A stretch of 64,000 nt of DNA from Pantoea sp. GD03673 (GCF_029844725.1 NZ_JAOCKJ010000001.1:372001-436000); one strand, 5' to 3'. Shown: positions 49,748-59,663, numbered from the stretch's first letter. Notes: generated by a model not told the origin, from the sequence alone. Numbers and translations are program-made.

Positions 49748-50794
49748 TCAGAGCAGTGGCTTTTCGCCACGCTGCCAGAGCTTCAGCAGCAATCGCTCAG
49801 CTACCGAGCCCGCGCTCTGGGTAAAGCGATCCATCATTTTGCGACGGCGGGCATAATGCACGCCAAGTACGCTGAACTGATCCATCTGACGGATGATCAG
49901 ATCATCGCTGGTACCGATTTCGTCAATCAGACCAAGTTCCAGCGCCTGTCGACCATACCAGTGTTCACCGGTTGCAACCCGATCGATGTCGAGCGACGGG
50001 CGCATCTGGTGAACAAACTGCTTGAACAGCTGGTGCGTTTCATCAAGATCTTCCTGAAATTTCTCGCGCCCCTCTTCGGTGTTTTCACCAAACAGGGTCA
50101 GCGTGCGCTTGTACTGTCCGGCGGTGTGCAGTTCAACATCAATATCGTTACGCTTCAGCAGGCGGTTGAAGTTCGGGATTTGCGCAACCACGCCGATGGA
50201 GCCAATGATCGAGAACGGCGCTGCCACAATGCGATCGGCCACGCAGGCCATCATGTACCCGCCGCTGGCTGCCACTTTATCTACGGCCGCCGTAATGCGC
50301 AGACCCTGATCGCGCAGACGCTGCAGCTGCGACGCCGCCAGGCCATAGCCATGCACCACGCCGCCAGGACTTTCAAGGCGCAGCAGCACTTCATCACCCG
50401 GCTGCTTTACCGCCAGCACGGCTGAAATTTCTTCCCGCAGTGAACTCACCTCACCGGCGTCCATGCTGCCCTTAAAATCGAGCACATAGAGCGTGGGTTT
50501 TACCGTGTCAGTCTGCCCCTGCTTCGCCGCCTGTTTTTCCGCTTTGGCTTTCAGCTTTTCACTTTTTTTATGATTTTTCAGCCAGACTTTCTGCGCCTGC
50601 GGCTTCATTTTTGCCAGCTGCACATCCTCTTTCATCTGCTGGTAGTCATCGCCCAGATGAGTCAGACGAAGCTGACCGCTTTGTGCCCGCTTGCGTAACG
50701 CCGCGTTCATCACAATCATGACAATAACAGCGACGGCAACCACCAGTGTCACCGCTTTCGCTAAAAACAGTCCATACGTTGAAATAAAATCCAT
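49748..50794 (-). CDS. sohB: SohB inner-membrane peptidase (S49 family)
   Basis: A 348-aa S49-family serine peptidase (E. coli 349). It has an N-terminal membrane helix (about 8-28), a lysine-rich coiled linker, and the peptidase domain with the nucleophile region A-A-S-G-G-Y-M-M-A-C and V-L-D-F-K-G-S-M-D-A-G-E. SohB was found in E. coli as a multicopy suppressor of degP loss. It is convergent with yciN and divergent from yciK. Confidence 0.95.
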   Translation of the reverse strand: MDFISTYGLFLAKAVTLVVAVAVIVMIVMNAALRKRAQSGQLRLTHLGDDYQQMKEDVQLAKMKPQAQKVWLKNHKKSEKLKAKAEKQAAKQGQTDTVKPTLYVLDFKGSMDAGEVSSLREEISAVLAVKQPGDEVLLRLESPGGVVHGYGLAASQLQRLRDQGLRITAAVDKVAASGGYMMACVADRIVAAPFSIIGSIGVVAQIPNFNRLLKRNDIDVELHTAGQYKRTLTLFGENTEEGREKFQEDLDETHQLFKQFVHQMRPSLDIDRVATGEHWYGRQALELGLIDEIGTSDDLIIRQMDQFSVLGVHYARRRKMMDRFTQSAGSVAERLLLKLWQRGEKPLL

Positions 50795-50967
50795 CAGGTC
50801 GCCTTAGTAACAGAGAATCAAAAACAGTTCGCCAGTTTAGCCGTTTTACCCTGCTCCGTCGCCTGAAATGCCAGCAGCTGGCACAGAATGGGTAGTCTTG
50901 CGATTGCGCCGATTCGTAAATTCAGGCATAAAGCGGAATCATGCTGTTTTCGCCGGAGGATCCCGCA

Positions 50968-51729
50968 GTGCATTATCAACCGAAAAGCGACCTGCTCAAT
51001 CACCGTATTATTCTGGTCACTGGCGCTTCAGATGGCATTGGCCGGGAAGCGGCGCTGACCTATGCCCGTTATGGCGCAGAAGTGATCCTGCTGGGCCGCA
51101 ACCCTGAGAAGCTTGAACAGGTTAAAGAGGCCATCCATCAGCTCAATAAATGTGCTGCTCACGCGGTAGTGTTCGATCTGGCCGGGGCGACACCTGAGCG
51201 TTGCCAGCAGCTGGCCGATCAATTGGCACAGCAGTTTCCGCGCCTTGACGGCGTGCTGCATAATGCCGGTATCCTCGGTGAAATCGTGCCGCTGGCAGAG
51301 CTCGACCCGCAAATCTGGCAGCAGGTGATGAACATCAACCTGGACGCCACCTTCTTCCTGACCCAGGCGCTGTTGCCGTTGCTGTTAAAGTCAGATGCCG
51401 GTTCACTGGTATTCACCACCTCAAGCGTTGGCCGTACCGGTCGTGCAGGCTGGGGGGCGTATGCCGTCTCTAAATTTGCCACCGAAGGCATGATGCAGGT
51501 GCTGGCTGATGAGTATAAAACGCAGGCATTGCGCGTTAACTGCATCAATCCTGGTGGCACGCGAACCAAAATGCGCGCCAGTGCATTCCCGCAGGAAGAT
51601 GCTAATAAACTGAAAACGCCAGCTGACCTGATGCCGCTCTACCTTTATCTGATGGGTGATGACAGCCGGCGAAAAACCGGCATCAGCTTTGATGCCCAGC
51701 CGGGCAGAAAACCGGGAGCCGCGGAATAA
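50968..51729 (+). CDS. yciK: YciK short-chain oxidoreductase
   Basis: A 253-aa SDR protein (E. coli YciK 252) with the nucleotide motif T-G-A-S-D-G-I-G, N-A-G and the catalytic Y-A-V-S-K with upstream Ser. The start is the GTG at 50968 (M-H-Y-Q-P-K-S-D-L-L-N), preceded by GGAGGA at a spacing of 8; an ATG at 50941 would add nine unlikely residues. The substrate is unknown. The stop overlaps the btuR start by one base. Confidence 0.93.
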   Translation: MHYQPKSDLLNHRIILVTGASDGIGREAALTYARYGAEVILLGRNPEKLEQVKEAIHQLNKCAAHAVVFDLAGATPERCQQLADQLAQQFPRLDGVLHNAGILGEIVPLAELDPQIWQQVMNINLDATFFLTQALLPLLLKSDAGSLVFTTSSVGRTGRAGWGAYAVSKFATEGMMQVLADEYKTQALRVNCINPGGTRTKMRASAFPQEDANKLKTPADLMPLYLYLMGDDSRRKTGISFDAQPGRKPGAAE

Positions 51730-52319
51730 TGGCTGACGACCGTCATCAACAGCGTCAGCAGCGGTTAAAAGATCAGGTGGATGCGCGCATTGCTGCAGCC
51801 ACAGAGGTTCGCGGCATCCTGATGGTGTTTACCGGTAATGGCAAAGGCAAAACCACCGCAGCCTTTGGCACGGCACTTCGCGCCACCGGACACGGTAAAC
51901 GCGCAGCGGCTGTCCAGTTTATTAAAGGTGACTGGCCAAATGGCGAGCGTAATCTGCTGGAACAGCACGGTGTGGAATTTCAGGTGATGGCAACCGGGTT
52001 TACCTGGGACACGCAGAACCGCGAAACGGATACGACTGCCTGTCTGGCCGTGTGGCAGCACGCAAAACGGATGCTGGCCGATGCGCAGCTGGATCTGGTG
52101 GTGCTCGACGAAATCACCTATATGGTCAGCATGGATTATCTGCCGCTGGAAGAGCTGATCACTGCCCTGCAACAGCGCCCGGCGCACCAGAGCGTTATCA
52201 TTACCGGACGCGGCTGTCATCGCAGCCTGACTGAAATGGCGGATACGGTGACTGAGATGCGGCCGGTGAAGCACGCCTTTGATGCCGGTATACAGGCTCA
52301 GCAGGGAATTGACTGGTAA
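51729..52319 (+). CDS. btuR: Cob(I)yrinic acid a,c-diamide adenosyltransferase
   Basis: BtuR (CobA) adds the adenosyl group to corrinoids with ATP. The protein is 196 aa, the length of E. coli BtuR, with the P-loop G-N-G-K-G-K-T-T-A-A-F and the Walker-B-like V-V-L-D-E-I-T-Y. It overlaps yciK (TAATG) and forms a two-gene operon with it. Confidence 0.96.
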   Translation: MADDRHQQRQQRLKDQVDARIAAATEVRGILMVFTGNGKGKTTAAFGTALRATGHGKRAAAVQFIKGDWPNGERNLLEQHGVEFQVMATGFTWDTQNRETDTTACLAVWQHAKRMLADAQLDLVVLDEITYMVSMDYLPLEELITALQQRPAHQSVIITGRGCHRSLTEMADTVTEMRPVKHAFDAGIQAQQGIDW

Positions 52320-52328
52320 CAGAAAAAG

Positions 52329-52355
52329 AAAACGCAGCCCTGGGGCTGCGTTTTT
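52329..52355. terminator. Terminator between convergent btuR and rluB
   Basis: AAAACGCAGCCC and GGGCTGCGTTTT form a long stem with A and T runs on each side, usable in both directions. Confidence 0.92.
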
Positions 52356-52372
52356 AGCAATCGGAAACGTGA

Positions 52373-53263
52373 TTAACCGGCGTTACGTTTGCTGCCCGGA
52401 TTGCGGCGTGGCGCACGTGGTGTGCTGCTCACTTTACTGTGGCGTTTCACAGCACGACGGATCTGGTTCGCCTTGGTACGGCGGCGATCTTTTTCCACCA
52501 CCAGCTTCGTAACGGTTTCATCATCCAGTTCAACCAGGTTACGCAGGTAGTTAACCGCAGGCAGGTCCAGTTCGGTCCAGCCGCCGCGTGGCAGGCCTTT
52601 TGGCAGGGTGATATCGCCGTAGCGAACGCGCATCAGACGGCTTACCTGTACGCCGACCGCCTCCCACAGACGACGCACTTCACGGTTACGTCCTTCGGTC
52701 AGGGTGACGTTGTACCACTGGTTGATACCTTCTCCGCCGCCAAAACGCAGGGTTTTGAAAGCAGCCGGGCCATCTTCCAGCTGAACGCCCTTGCTCAGCT
52801 GACGAATTTTATCATCGTCGACCTGACCAAAAACGCGCACTGCATATTCACGTTCAACTTCGCGGCTCGGATGCATCAGGCGGTTTGCCAGTTCACCGTC
52901 AGTGGTGAAGAGCATCAGTCCACAGGTGTTCACATCCAGACGGCCAACGGCAATCCAGCGTGAACCGCGCAGGCGAGGCAGACGGTCAAATACCGTCGGG
53001 CGTCCTTCAGGATCGCTGCGGGTACAGAGTTCACCTTCCGGTTTGTAGTAAGCCAGCACGCGGCAGACTTCGGTTGCTGATTCAGCAATCGAGACCAGAT
53101 GGCCATCAATACGGATTTTAAGGGATTTGCTGCTTTCGACGCGGTCGCCCAGGGTGGCGATCTTGCCGTCAACGCTGACACGGCCAGCAGCAATCATTGA
53201 TTCGATTTCACGTCGCGAGCCATGGCCGGCACGCGCTAAGACTTTCTGTAACTTTTCGCTCAT
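52373..53263 (-). CDS. rluB: 23S rRNA pseudouridine(2605) synthase
   Basis: RluB makes pseudouridine 2605 in 23S rRNA. The 296-aa protein has an N-terminal S4 domain ([13 protein letters not shown]), the catalytic aspartate in [10 protein letters not shown], and a basic unstructured tail ending in lysines and arginines. E. coli RluB is 291 aa. It faces btuR as in E. coli. Confidence 0.96.
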   Translation of the reverse strand: MSEKLQKVLARAGHGSRREIESMIAAGRVSVDGKIATLGDRVESSKSLKIRIDGHLVSIAESATEVCRVLAYYKPEGELCTRSDPEGRPTVFDRLPRLRGSRWIAVGRLDVNTCGLMLFTTDGELANRLMHPSREVEREYAVRVFGQVDDDKIRQLSKGVQLEDGPAAFKTLRFGGGEGINQWYNVTLTEGRNREVRRLWEAVGVQVSRLMRVRYGDITLPKGLPRGGWTELDLPAVNYLRNLVELDDETVTKLVVEKDRRRTKANQIRRAVKRHSKVSSTPRAPRRNPGSKRNAG

Positions 53264-53837
53264 TGAGCTTCCTCTTTGTCGCCTTCCCAGGCGTCACGGT
53301 AGGGTGATAAATCTTTTTTAATCAACAGGTTAACCTATTAATTTGGGCCCATTATACAGGCATTTAACCCCGAAGTAACGTGCTTTATCATTGAGCCAGA
53401 GCGAATCCTGAACCCTAAGCCTCTAATCATTTTAAGTCTGATAATCTTCACGGCTGATTAAAATAATCACCGTTTATATGATAAGAAAATATGTTCAATA
53501 AAATGCATGTGTCGAAAACTTTATAGCTGAAGACAATTAAATTTTCTAACCACTCTATTATTTTTAATCGGGTGTCTGGAGAATAAAAACCTTAACGCTA
53601 TCTTACACTTCCCCGGCTTTGCGCTTACCATTAATCTCCTAAAAAATACATCAAAGGCAGCATAAAACACTTACAAGTTGACTTTCATTGCATCAAAGGA
53701 ATTGCCTTGCGTGATAAAGGCAGCTTATTGATGATGCAGATTCATTTAAAACCTTATTTTTCATGATATTTAGTTTTTATTAGATTTAATAAATTGTACG
53801 ACACTATTAAGCTGATACACTGTCTCTCAGCAGCACA
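53264..53837. other. AT-rich intergenic region upstream of rluB
   Basis: About 570 bp of strongly AT-rich DNA with no supported open frame. It contains the rluB promoter and possibly H-NS-bound DNA; it may mark an acquired segment ending with the lipoprotein gene at 54046. Confidence 0.4.
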
Positions 53838-53870
53838 ATAAAAAAGCAAAGACCGCATTAAACGGGTCTT
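53838..53870 (-). terminator. Orphan terminator-like hairpin
   Basis: On the minus strand AAGACC-N10-GGTCTT is followed by TGCTTTTTT. No minus-strand gene lies upstream of it (up to 54706), so it could end a short untranslated RNA started in 53900-54040, where the minus strand contains a TTGACA at about 53992-53997 without a good -10. Confidence 0.5.
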
Positions 53871-54045
53871 GCGACATTGCAGTCCGGCTTTTGCCATTCG
53901 TTAATAAAAATAGTGTTTTTACATTAATCCAATAAACCGGCGCATCCGGAGTTGTTGCGTTAATACGGTTCAGTGATGAACCTTGCTTGCATGTCAAAAA
54001 TCTTCACCAGGGATTTCCCGACATGCCTGAATAAAGAACAACATC

Positions 54046-54693
54046 ATGAGAAACCTGTTTCTGTGCCCGGTGCTTGCTGCACTGGTGCTGAGCGGGTGTT
54101 CCGTGGGCCACACCGAGTACAGTCGTACGGCGATGCAGCACGTTGATATGAGCGTGACTGGCATTCCGACGATCCTCGGTCTCGGCACACTGGGCACCAG
54201 CATCCCTCTGACGCCTGAATACAGCCTCACGGCTGCGCACGTGGCGAAAACCGCCGTGCAGCGTGTGAAGTCTTATCATCCTTATTGCGACCTTGCGATT
54301 ATTTATCACAAGAATGATGCCAGCACGCTGACGAAGTTCCGCAGCAGCGATATCGGCGATCCGGTAAAAATGTATGGCTACAGCTTTATTTCAGCGATGC
54401 CGGTAGAATCGTCTGGGGTAAATTTAGCCCGCACGGCTATTCGGAATAAATGGAATAAAAGTCCCTGCCTGGCGATGGCCTCGAATGCAGGCGTCGTTCA
54501 GGGCATGTCTGGCGGTGGCGTATATAACCGTGATGACACGCTGGGCGGCGTGATTGTGGGCTATTCTGATTCGATCAGGAATGGGCGTAATAATAAAGTG
54601 ATCCTGAAAGATGTGTCGCTTTATATTCCTTACGGCCAATTTAAAAACTGGTTAGAGTCGAATCTGGCCCAGACACCGACTCGCGGTGTCTGA
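54046..54693 (+). CDS. Lipoprotein with trypsin-like serine protease fold
   Basis: A 215-aa protein with a lipoprotein signal peptide (A-A-L-V-L-S-G-C, lipidated Cys18). The later part shows all three trypsin-type active-site contexts in order: His65 in L-T-A-A-H-V, Asp82 in C-D-L-A-I-I, and Ser155 in V-Q-G-M-S-G-G-G-V. I infer a periplasmic or outer-membrane-anchored protease of the S1 clan. The domain is short and has no PDZ, unlike DegP. The +2 residue is Ser, which favours the outer membrane. The gene stands alone in an AT-rich gap between rluB and yciO and is not part of the E. coli order. Confidence 0.75.
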   Translation: MRNLFLCPVLAALVLSGCSVGHTEYSRTAMQHVDMSVTGIPTILGLGTLGTSIPLTPEYSLTAAHVAKTAVQRVKSYHPYCDLAIIYHKNDASTLTKFRSSDIGDPVKMYGYSFISAMPVESSGVNLARTAIRNKWNKSPCLAMASNAGVVQGMSGGGVYNRDDTLGGVIVGYSDSIRNGRNNKVILKDVSLYIPYGQFKNWLESNLAQTPTRGV

Positions 54694-54705
54694 AGCCCGA
54701 CGTTA

Positions 54706-55326
54706 TTACAGGAACGGGCGGGTATCGCCCACGCCTTCACGCACGATTTCCGGTGAATCTGTGGTCAGATCGACCACCGTGGTCGGCTGCTGACCCAGCG
54801 TTCCGCCGTCGATGATCAGATCGACCAGTTTACCAATGCTGTGCTGGATCTCTTCCGGGTCTGACTCGGTGAAATCATTGCCTGGCAGGATTAATGAGGT
54901 CGACATCATCGGCTCATTCAGCGCTTCCAGCAGCGCCAGTGCCACCGGATTTGAGGGCACGCGCAGACCAATGGTTTTACGCTTTTCATTCATCAGGCGG
55001 CGCGGCACTTCTTTGGTCGCCTTGAGAATAAAGGTGTAGTTGCCTGGCGTGTTGTTCTTTAACAGGCGAAAGGCGGAGTTGCCAACCTGCGAATAGACCG
55101 ACAGCTCCGAAAGATCCCGGCACATCAGGGTGAAGTTGTGGTGCCCGTCGAGCTGACGGATACGACAGATGCGCTCCATCGCGCCCTTCTCCTCCAGCCG
55201 ACAGCCGAGCGCATAGCCGGAATCGGTCGGATAGACAATGACGCTGCCTTTGTTCAGATAATCGACTGCCTGGTTAATCAGCCGTGGCTGGGGGTTATCC
55301 GGATGAATATGAAACAATTGACTCAT
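54706..55326 (-). CDS. yciO: YciO, Sua5/YrdC-family protein
   Basis: A 206-aa protein, the length of E. coli YciO, of the Sua5/YciO/YrdC family (K-G-S-V-I-V-Y-P-T-D-S-G-Y-A-L-G; T-F-I-L-K-A-T). Its YrdC and Sua5 relatives make threonylcarbamoyl-AMP for the t6A tRNA modification; YciO itself seems to be a weaker paralogue. It lies 12 bp after rnm in the same direction and is probably cotranscribed. Confidence 0.95.
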   Translation of the reverse strand: MSQLFHIHPDNPQPRLINQAVDYLNKGSVIVYPTDSGYALGCRLEEKGAMERICRIRQLDGHHNFTLMCRDLSELSVYSQVGNSAFRLLKNNTPGNYTFILKATKEVPRRLMNEKRKTIGLRVPSNPVALALLEALNEPMMSTSLILPGNDFTESDPEEIQHSIGKLVDLIIDGGTLGQQPTTVVDLTTDSPEIVREGVGDTRPFL

Positions 55327-55338
55327 AGAAACCTCGTG

Positions 55339-56223
55339 TCACCTTTCCGTGATTGTCAGGCTGGGCGCGAGATCCGGGAAGCGTTCCCAGACCGGCTCAA
55401 CCGCAGCGGGCAGCCAGAGTTTACGGCCCAGCTCAATCCACGGGCAGGGTTGATGAAAATCAGAACCTTGTGATGCGGCCAGTTCATTATCTCTGGCGTA
55501 TTGCGCCAGTGTTGAACGCTCGTTGGGTGGCTGCTGGCACTGCGCGACTTCCATCGCATCACCGCCCGCCTCGCGGAAGTGGGCAACCAGCCGTTTGAGC
55601 CACTTCGCTGATAAGCCGTATCGTCCTGGATGCGCCAGTACGGCACAACCGCCAGAATGATGAATCGCATCAATAGCTTGTTTAATTGTACACCATTGTG
55701 GCGGCACGTAGCCGGTTTTGCCACGTGCCAGATAATTTTTGAACACCTGCGCCATATCCGCGGCTTTGCCCTGCTCAATCAGAAATCGGGCAAAATGACC
55801 CCGGGTGATGACGCCGCCTTCCGCCAGTCGCGTTGCACCCGCCAGCGCATCCGGGATGCGTGCCCTGGCCAGTCGCTCACCAATCTCTTCTGCCCGCGCC
55901 TGTCGGCAGGCGTGTTGTCCGGCCAGAAACGTCACCATCGCGGGATGATGAATGTCGATATTCAGGCCCACGATGTGGATCTCATGATTCTCCCACAGGG
56001 TGGAGATCTCAGCCCCGGCCACCACTTTAATCGGTAAATCGTGGTCGTGCGCTGTGCGCTGCGCTTCCTCTACCCCTGCAACGCTGTCGTGATCGGTGAT
56101 CGCCAGTACGCCAACGCGCATTTCAACGGCTCGCTGCACCAGGTCTGCTGGCGTCAGTAAGCCATCGGAGGCGCGCGTGTGGCTGTGTAAATCATAAACC
56201 GGGAAACGGGCGATATCGCTCAA
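55339..56223 (-). CDS. rnm: RNase AM (YciV/TrpH), PHP-domain 5'-3' exonuclease
   Basis: A 294-aa PHP-family phosphoesterase (E. coli 293) that trims 5' ends of rRNAs. Metal-binding motifs are Y-D-L-H-S-H-T-R-A-S-D-G, I-T-D-H-D, E-N-H-E-I-H-I and G-S-D-F-H. The start is best placed at the TTG at 56223 (TTG-AGC-GAT), 5 bp after GGAG; an ATG at 56271 would add a hydrophobic leader not found in the family. The gene is divergent from trpE; its start lies 67 bp from the trp -35. Confidence 0.92.
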   Translation of the reverse strand: MSDIARFPVYDLHSHTRASDGLLTPADLVQRAVEMRVGVLAITDHDSVAGVEEAQRTAHDHDLPIKVVAGAEISTLWENHEIHIVGLNIDIHHPAMVTFLAGQHACRQARAEEIGERLARARIPDALAGATRLAEGGVITRGHFARFLIEQGKAADMAQVFKNYLARGKTGYVPPQWCTIKQAIDAIHHSGGCAVLAHPGRYGLSAKWLKRLVAHFREAGGDAMEVAQCQQPPNERSTLAQYARDNELAASQGSDFHQPCPWIELGRKLWLPAAVEPVWERFPDLAPSLTITER

Positions 56224-56289
56224 GAGAACTCCTGCTAAAACTAAACCGGCCAGCATGATAACGATTTTCACGGTCAGTGAAAAAGTGTA

Positions 56290-56323
56290 TTGACATTTCG
56301 GTCATGAACCCGTTAACTAGTAC
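56290..56323 (+). promoter_or_regulatory. trp promoter and TrpR operator
   Basis: TTGACA (56290-56295), a 17-bp spacer and TTAACT (56313-56318) form the promoter. The TrpR operator GAACCCGTTAACTAGTAC (56306-56323) covers the -10 and resembles the E. coli operator around CTAGTTAACTAG, with the left half less symmetrical. Confidence 0.92.
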
Positions 56324-56352
56324 ATAAGTTCACACGTAACGGGTATTCAATC

Positions 56353-56433
56353 ATGGCTGTTGTAATCACGCATTTAAACGGTTGGCGCGATGTTCCCGAA
56401 AACGGGCGACAGGATCGTGCACACTTTGCGTAA
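56353..56433 (+). CDS. trpL: trp operon leader peptide
   Basis: A 26-codon frame, M-A-V-V-I-T-H-L-N-G-W-R-D-V-P-E-N-G-R-Q, with GGGTA as ribosome site, placed correctly between the trp promoter and the attenuator. Translation of its Trp codon measures charged tRNA-Trp. Only one Trp codon is present (56383-56385), in the context G-W-R, while E. coli has two in G-W-W-R. The C-terminal part is longer than in E. coli (14 aa). Confidence 0.8.
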   Translation: MAVVITHLNGWRDVPENGRQDRAHFA

Positions 56434-56452
56434 ACGCTGTGCTATTACCTGA

Positions 56453-56478
56453 GCCCGCCACCGAGCGGGCTTTTTTTT
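56453..56478 (+). terminator. trp attenuator (terminator hairpin)
   Basis: GCCCGC-CACCGA-GCGGGC followed by eight Ts, just after trpL. Upstream, CCCG-AAAA-CGGG (about 56395-56406) can form the 1:2 pause hairpin, and its CGGGC can pair with GCCCG of the terminator to make the antiterminator. Confidence 0.92.
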
Positions 56479-56501
56479 GAGCGAAATTCAGAGAAAACAT
56501 C

Positions 56502-58067
56502 ATGCCAAATGCGAAACCTACAGTGAAGTTGATTACCGGCACCGCGCCCTACCGCGAAGATCCGGCCGCAGTGTTTCATCAGCTGTGCGGCGCACGTCCG
56601 GCAACCCTGCTGCTCGAATCTGCGGATATCGACAGCAAGCGCAATTTAAAAAGCCTGCTGATTGTCGACAGCGCGCTGCGCGTCAGTGCGTTGGGCAACA
56701 GTGTGACCATTCAGGCGTTATCGGAAAATGGCCGGGCCCTGCTGCCGCTGCTGGATGAGGCCCTGCCCGCATCGGTCAGCAATCATATTCGTCCCGATGG
56801 ACGTGAGCTGACGTTCCCGCAGCGAACCGACCAGCATCAGGACGAAGATTCCCGCCTCAAGGCGCTGTCGGTCTTTGATGCACTGCGTCTGATTCCCCAG
56901 CTGGTCAATTCTTCTGCTGATGAGCGCGAAGCCGTGCTGCTGGGTGGTTTGTTTGCCTATGATCTGGTGGCCGGTTTTGAAACCCTGCCGGAACTGGACA
57001 ATCAGCAACGCTGTCCCGACTACTGCTTTTACCTGGCAGAGACGTTACTGGTGATCGATCACCAAACCCGCAGCGCCCGCCTGCAGGCCAGCCTGTTCTG
57101 CCCGTCCACCAGCGAGTTTCAGCGTCTGCAACGCCGCATTGAGCAGCTGCACGGCCAGATGCTGCAGCCAGCACCTGCTCTGCCGGTACAAAAGGTTGAA
57201 CAGATGACCCTGACCACCAGCCAGAGTGATGAAGCGTATTGCGACGTTGTTCGCACCATGCAGCAGGCGATTCGCATTGGCGAAATTTTCCAGGTCGTCC
57301 CATCGCGCCGCTTCTCGCTGCCGTGCCCGTCACCGCTGGCCGCCTATGACACGCTGAAAAACAGTAATCCCAGCCCTTACATGTTTTTCATGCAGGATCA
57401 GGATTTCTCGCTGTTTGGCGCATCGCCTGAGAGCTCGCTTAAATATGACGCAACCTCGCGTCAGATTGAAATCTACCCGATTGCCGGTACCCGCCCACGT
57501 GGCCGCCATGCGGACGGCTCACTTGACCGCGATCTCGACAGCCGTATTGAGCTGGAAATGCGTACCGACCACAAAGAGCTGGCTGAACATCTGATGCTGG
57601 TCGATCTGGCGCGTAACGATCTGGCGCGTATCTGCGTGCCCGGCAGCCGTTACGTGGCTGACCTGACCAAAGTCGATCGCTACTCGTTTGTGATGCATCT
57701 GGTTTCCCGCGTCGTCGGCACGCTGCGCGCCGACCTCGATGTGCTGCACGCTTATCGCGCCTGCATGAACATGGGCACGCTCAGCGGTGCGCCAAAAGTC
57801 AGCGCTATGCAGCTGATTGCTGGTGCGGAAGGCACCCGTCGCGGTAGCTACGGTGGCGCGGTGGGTTACTTCACCGCTCAGGGCGATCTCGACACCTGTA
57901 TCGTGATTCGTTCGGCCTATGTCGAAGACGGCGTTGCCACTGTTCAGGCGGGCGCTGGCGTGGTGCTGGATTCTAATCCGCAGGCTGAAGCTGATGAAAG
58001 CCGCAATAAAGCCCGCGCCGTTCTGCGCGCTATCGCGACGGCCCATCACTGCAAGGAGATCTTCTGA
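56502..58067 (+). CDS. trpE: Anthranilate synthase component I
   Basis: TrpE turns chorismate into anthranilate with TrpG. The 521-aa protein (E. coli 520) has the Trp feedback site L-L-L-E-S-A-D near residue 40 and the chorismate-binding region with [15 protein letters not shown] and G-A-P-K-V-S-A-M. Its stop overlaps the trpG start, a known translational coupling that keeps the subunits equal. Confidence 0.98.
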   Translation: MPNAKPTVKLITGTAPYREDPAAVFHQLCGARPATLLLESADIDSKRNLKSLLIVDSALRVSALGNSVTIQALSENGRALLPLLDEALPASVSNHIRPDGRELTFPQRTDQHQDEDSRLKALSVFDALRLIPQLVNSSADEREAVLLGGLFAYDLVAGFETLPELDNQQRCPDYCFYLAETLLVIDHQTRSARLQASLFCPSTSEFQRLQRRIEQLHGQMLQPAPALPVQKVEQMTLTTSQSDEAYCDVVRTMQQAIRIGEIFQVVPSRRFSLPCPSPLAAYDTLKNSNPSPYMFFMQDQDFSLFGASPESSLKYDATSRQIEIYPIAGTRPRGRHADGSLDRDLDSRIELEMRTDHKELAEHLMLVDLARNDLARICVPGSRYVADLTKVDRYSFVMHLVSRVVGTLRADLDVLHAYRACMNMGTLSGAPKVSAMQLIAGAEGTRRGSYGGAVGYFTAQGDLDTCIVIRSAYVEDGVATVQAGAGVVLDSNPQAEADESRNKARAVLRAIATAHHCKEIF

Positions 58068-58648
58068 TGGCTGATATTCTGCTGCTCGATAACATCGACT
58101 CTTTTACTTATAACCTGGTTGATCAGCTGCGGACCTTTGGTCACAACGTGGTGATCTACCGCAACAACCTGCCCGCTGAGCTGCTGATTGAACAACTGCA
58201 GCGGATGGAAAACCCGGTCCTGATGCTGTCACCTGGCCCCGGCGCACCCAAAGATGCTGGCTGTATGCCGGCGCTGCTGCGGGTCCTGCGCGGTCGTTTG
58301 CCGATTATCGGTATCTGCCTGGGGCATCAGGCAATTGTGGAAGCCTACGGTGGTCATGTAGGCCAGGCGGGCGAAATCCTGCACGGCAAAGCCTCGTCCA
58401 TCGTCCATGACGGCGAAGCGATGTTTGCCGGTCTGAGCAATCCACTGCCGGTAGCGCGCTATCACTCACTGGTGGGCAGCAACACGCCGGATGAGCTGAC
58501 CGTGAATGCCAGCTTTAACGGGATGGTGATGGCGGTTCGCCATGAAACCGATCGCGTTTGCGGGTTTCAGTTCCATCCTGAATCCATTCTGACTTCTCAG
58601 GGCGCACGTCTGCTTGAGCAGACGCTGGCCTGGGCGCTGGCGAAGTAA
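58067..58648 (+). CDS. trpG: Anthranilate synthase component II (glutamine amidotransferase)
   Basis: TrpG supplies ammonia from glutamine to TrpE. The 193-aa class-I amidotransferase has the nucleophile in G-I-C-L-G-H-Q and the partner His/Glu in F-H-P-E-S. Unlike in E. coli, it ends here and is not fused to the phosphoribosyltransferase; trpD starts 8 bp later. Separate trpG and trpD are the ancestral state, also seen in Serratia. Confidence 0.97.
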   Translation: MADILLLDNIDSFTYNLVDQLRTFGHNVVIYRNNLPAELLIEQLQRMENPVLMLSPGPGAPKDAGCMPALLRVLRGRLPIIGICLGHQAIVEAYGGHVGQAGEILHGKASSIVHDGEAMFAGLSNPLPVARYHSLVGSNTPDELTVNASFNGMVMAVRHETDRVCGFQFHPESILTSQGARLLEQTLAWALAK

Positions 58649-58656
58649 CAGGGAGA

Positions 58657-59661
58657 ATGACTATGCAACAGACACTGGAAAAACTTTACCAGGCACAGAC
58701 GCTGAATCAGGCTGAGAGTCACCAGCTGTTCAGCGCCATTATTACCGGACAGCTGGAGCCCACACAGCTCGCCGCCGCACTGGTCGCCATGAAAGTACGC
58801 GGTGAAACGCCGGAAGAGATCGCCGGGGCCGCGACGGCGCTGCTGGAAGATGCGAAACCCTTTCCCCGCCCGGATTACGCCTTTGCCGACATTGTCGGCA
58901 CCGGCGGAGATGGCAGTAACAGCATTAATATCTCAACCGCCAGCGCTTTTGTTGCCGCGACCTGCGGTCTGAAAGTGGCGAAGCACGGCAACCGCAGCGT
59001 TTCCAGTAAATCGGGATCGTCCGATCTGCTGGCTGCCTTTGGCATCAACCTTGATATGCCCGCTGAACGGGCGCGCCAGGCGCTTGACGACCTCAACGTC
59101 TGTTTTCTGTTTGCCCCGCAGTATCACACCGGCTTTCGCCACGCGATGCCGGTCCGGCAGCAGCTGAAGACCCGCACGCTGTTTAACGTGTTAGGCCCGC
59201 TGATCAATCCGGCGCGCCCGCCCCTGGCGGTGATTGGTGTTTACAGCCCGGAACTGGTGCTGCCGATTGCGCAGACCCTGAAAGTGCTGGGTTATCAGCG
59301 TGCGGCGGTGGTTCACGGTGGCGGTATGGATGAAGTGGCGCTGCACGACGTAACCCATGTGGCCGAACTGCGCGAGGGTGAAATCACCCGCTATCAGCTT
59401 TCACCAGAGGACTTTGGTTTTGGCTTCCATCCTAAAGAGGCGCTGGCGGGCGGCACGCCGGAAGAAAATCGTGACATTCTGACCGCTTTGCTCCAGGGTA
59501 ATGGCCAGCAGGCCCATGAGGAAGCGGTCGCCGTTAACGTGGCGATGTTGCTTAAGGTATTCGGTCAGGAAGATCTGCGTGAAAACGCACAGCAGGCACT
59601 TAACGCCATCCGCAGCGGACAGGCTTTTGAGCGTGTCGTCGCACTGGCAGCAAGAGGATAA
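58657..59661 (+). CDS. trpD: Anthranilate phosphoribosyltransferase
   Basis: TrpD attaches the PRPP ribose to anthranilate. The 334-aa protein has the PRPP motif [14 protein letters not shown] and [14 protein letters not shown]. The start at 58657 ([10 protein letters not shown]) has GGGAG upstream. It corresponds to the C-terminal domain of the E. coli TrpGD fusion. Confidence 0.97.
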   Translation: MTMQQTLEKLYQAQTLNQAESHQLFSAIITGQLEPTQLAAALVAMKVRGETPEEIAGAATALLEDAKPFPRPDYAFADIVGTGGDGSNSINISTASAFVAATCGLKVAKHGNRSVSSKSGSSDLLAAFGINLDMPAERARQALDDLNVCFLFAPQYHTGFRHAMPVRQQLKTRTLFNVLGPLINPARPPLAVIGVYSPELVLPIAQTLKVLGYQRAAVVHGGGMDEVALHDVTHVAELREGEITRYQLSPEDFGFGFHPKEALAGGTPEENRDILTALLQGNGQQAHEEAVAVNVAMLLKVFGQEDLRENAQQALNAIRSGQAFERVVALAARG

Positions 59662-59663
59662 TC

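Noticed and set aside
58067-59661. A broken trpGD fusion caused by frameshift
   Set aside because: trpG ends with a normal stop, trpD has its own ribosome site and start, and separate genes are normal in several enterobacteria.
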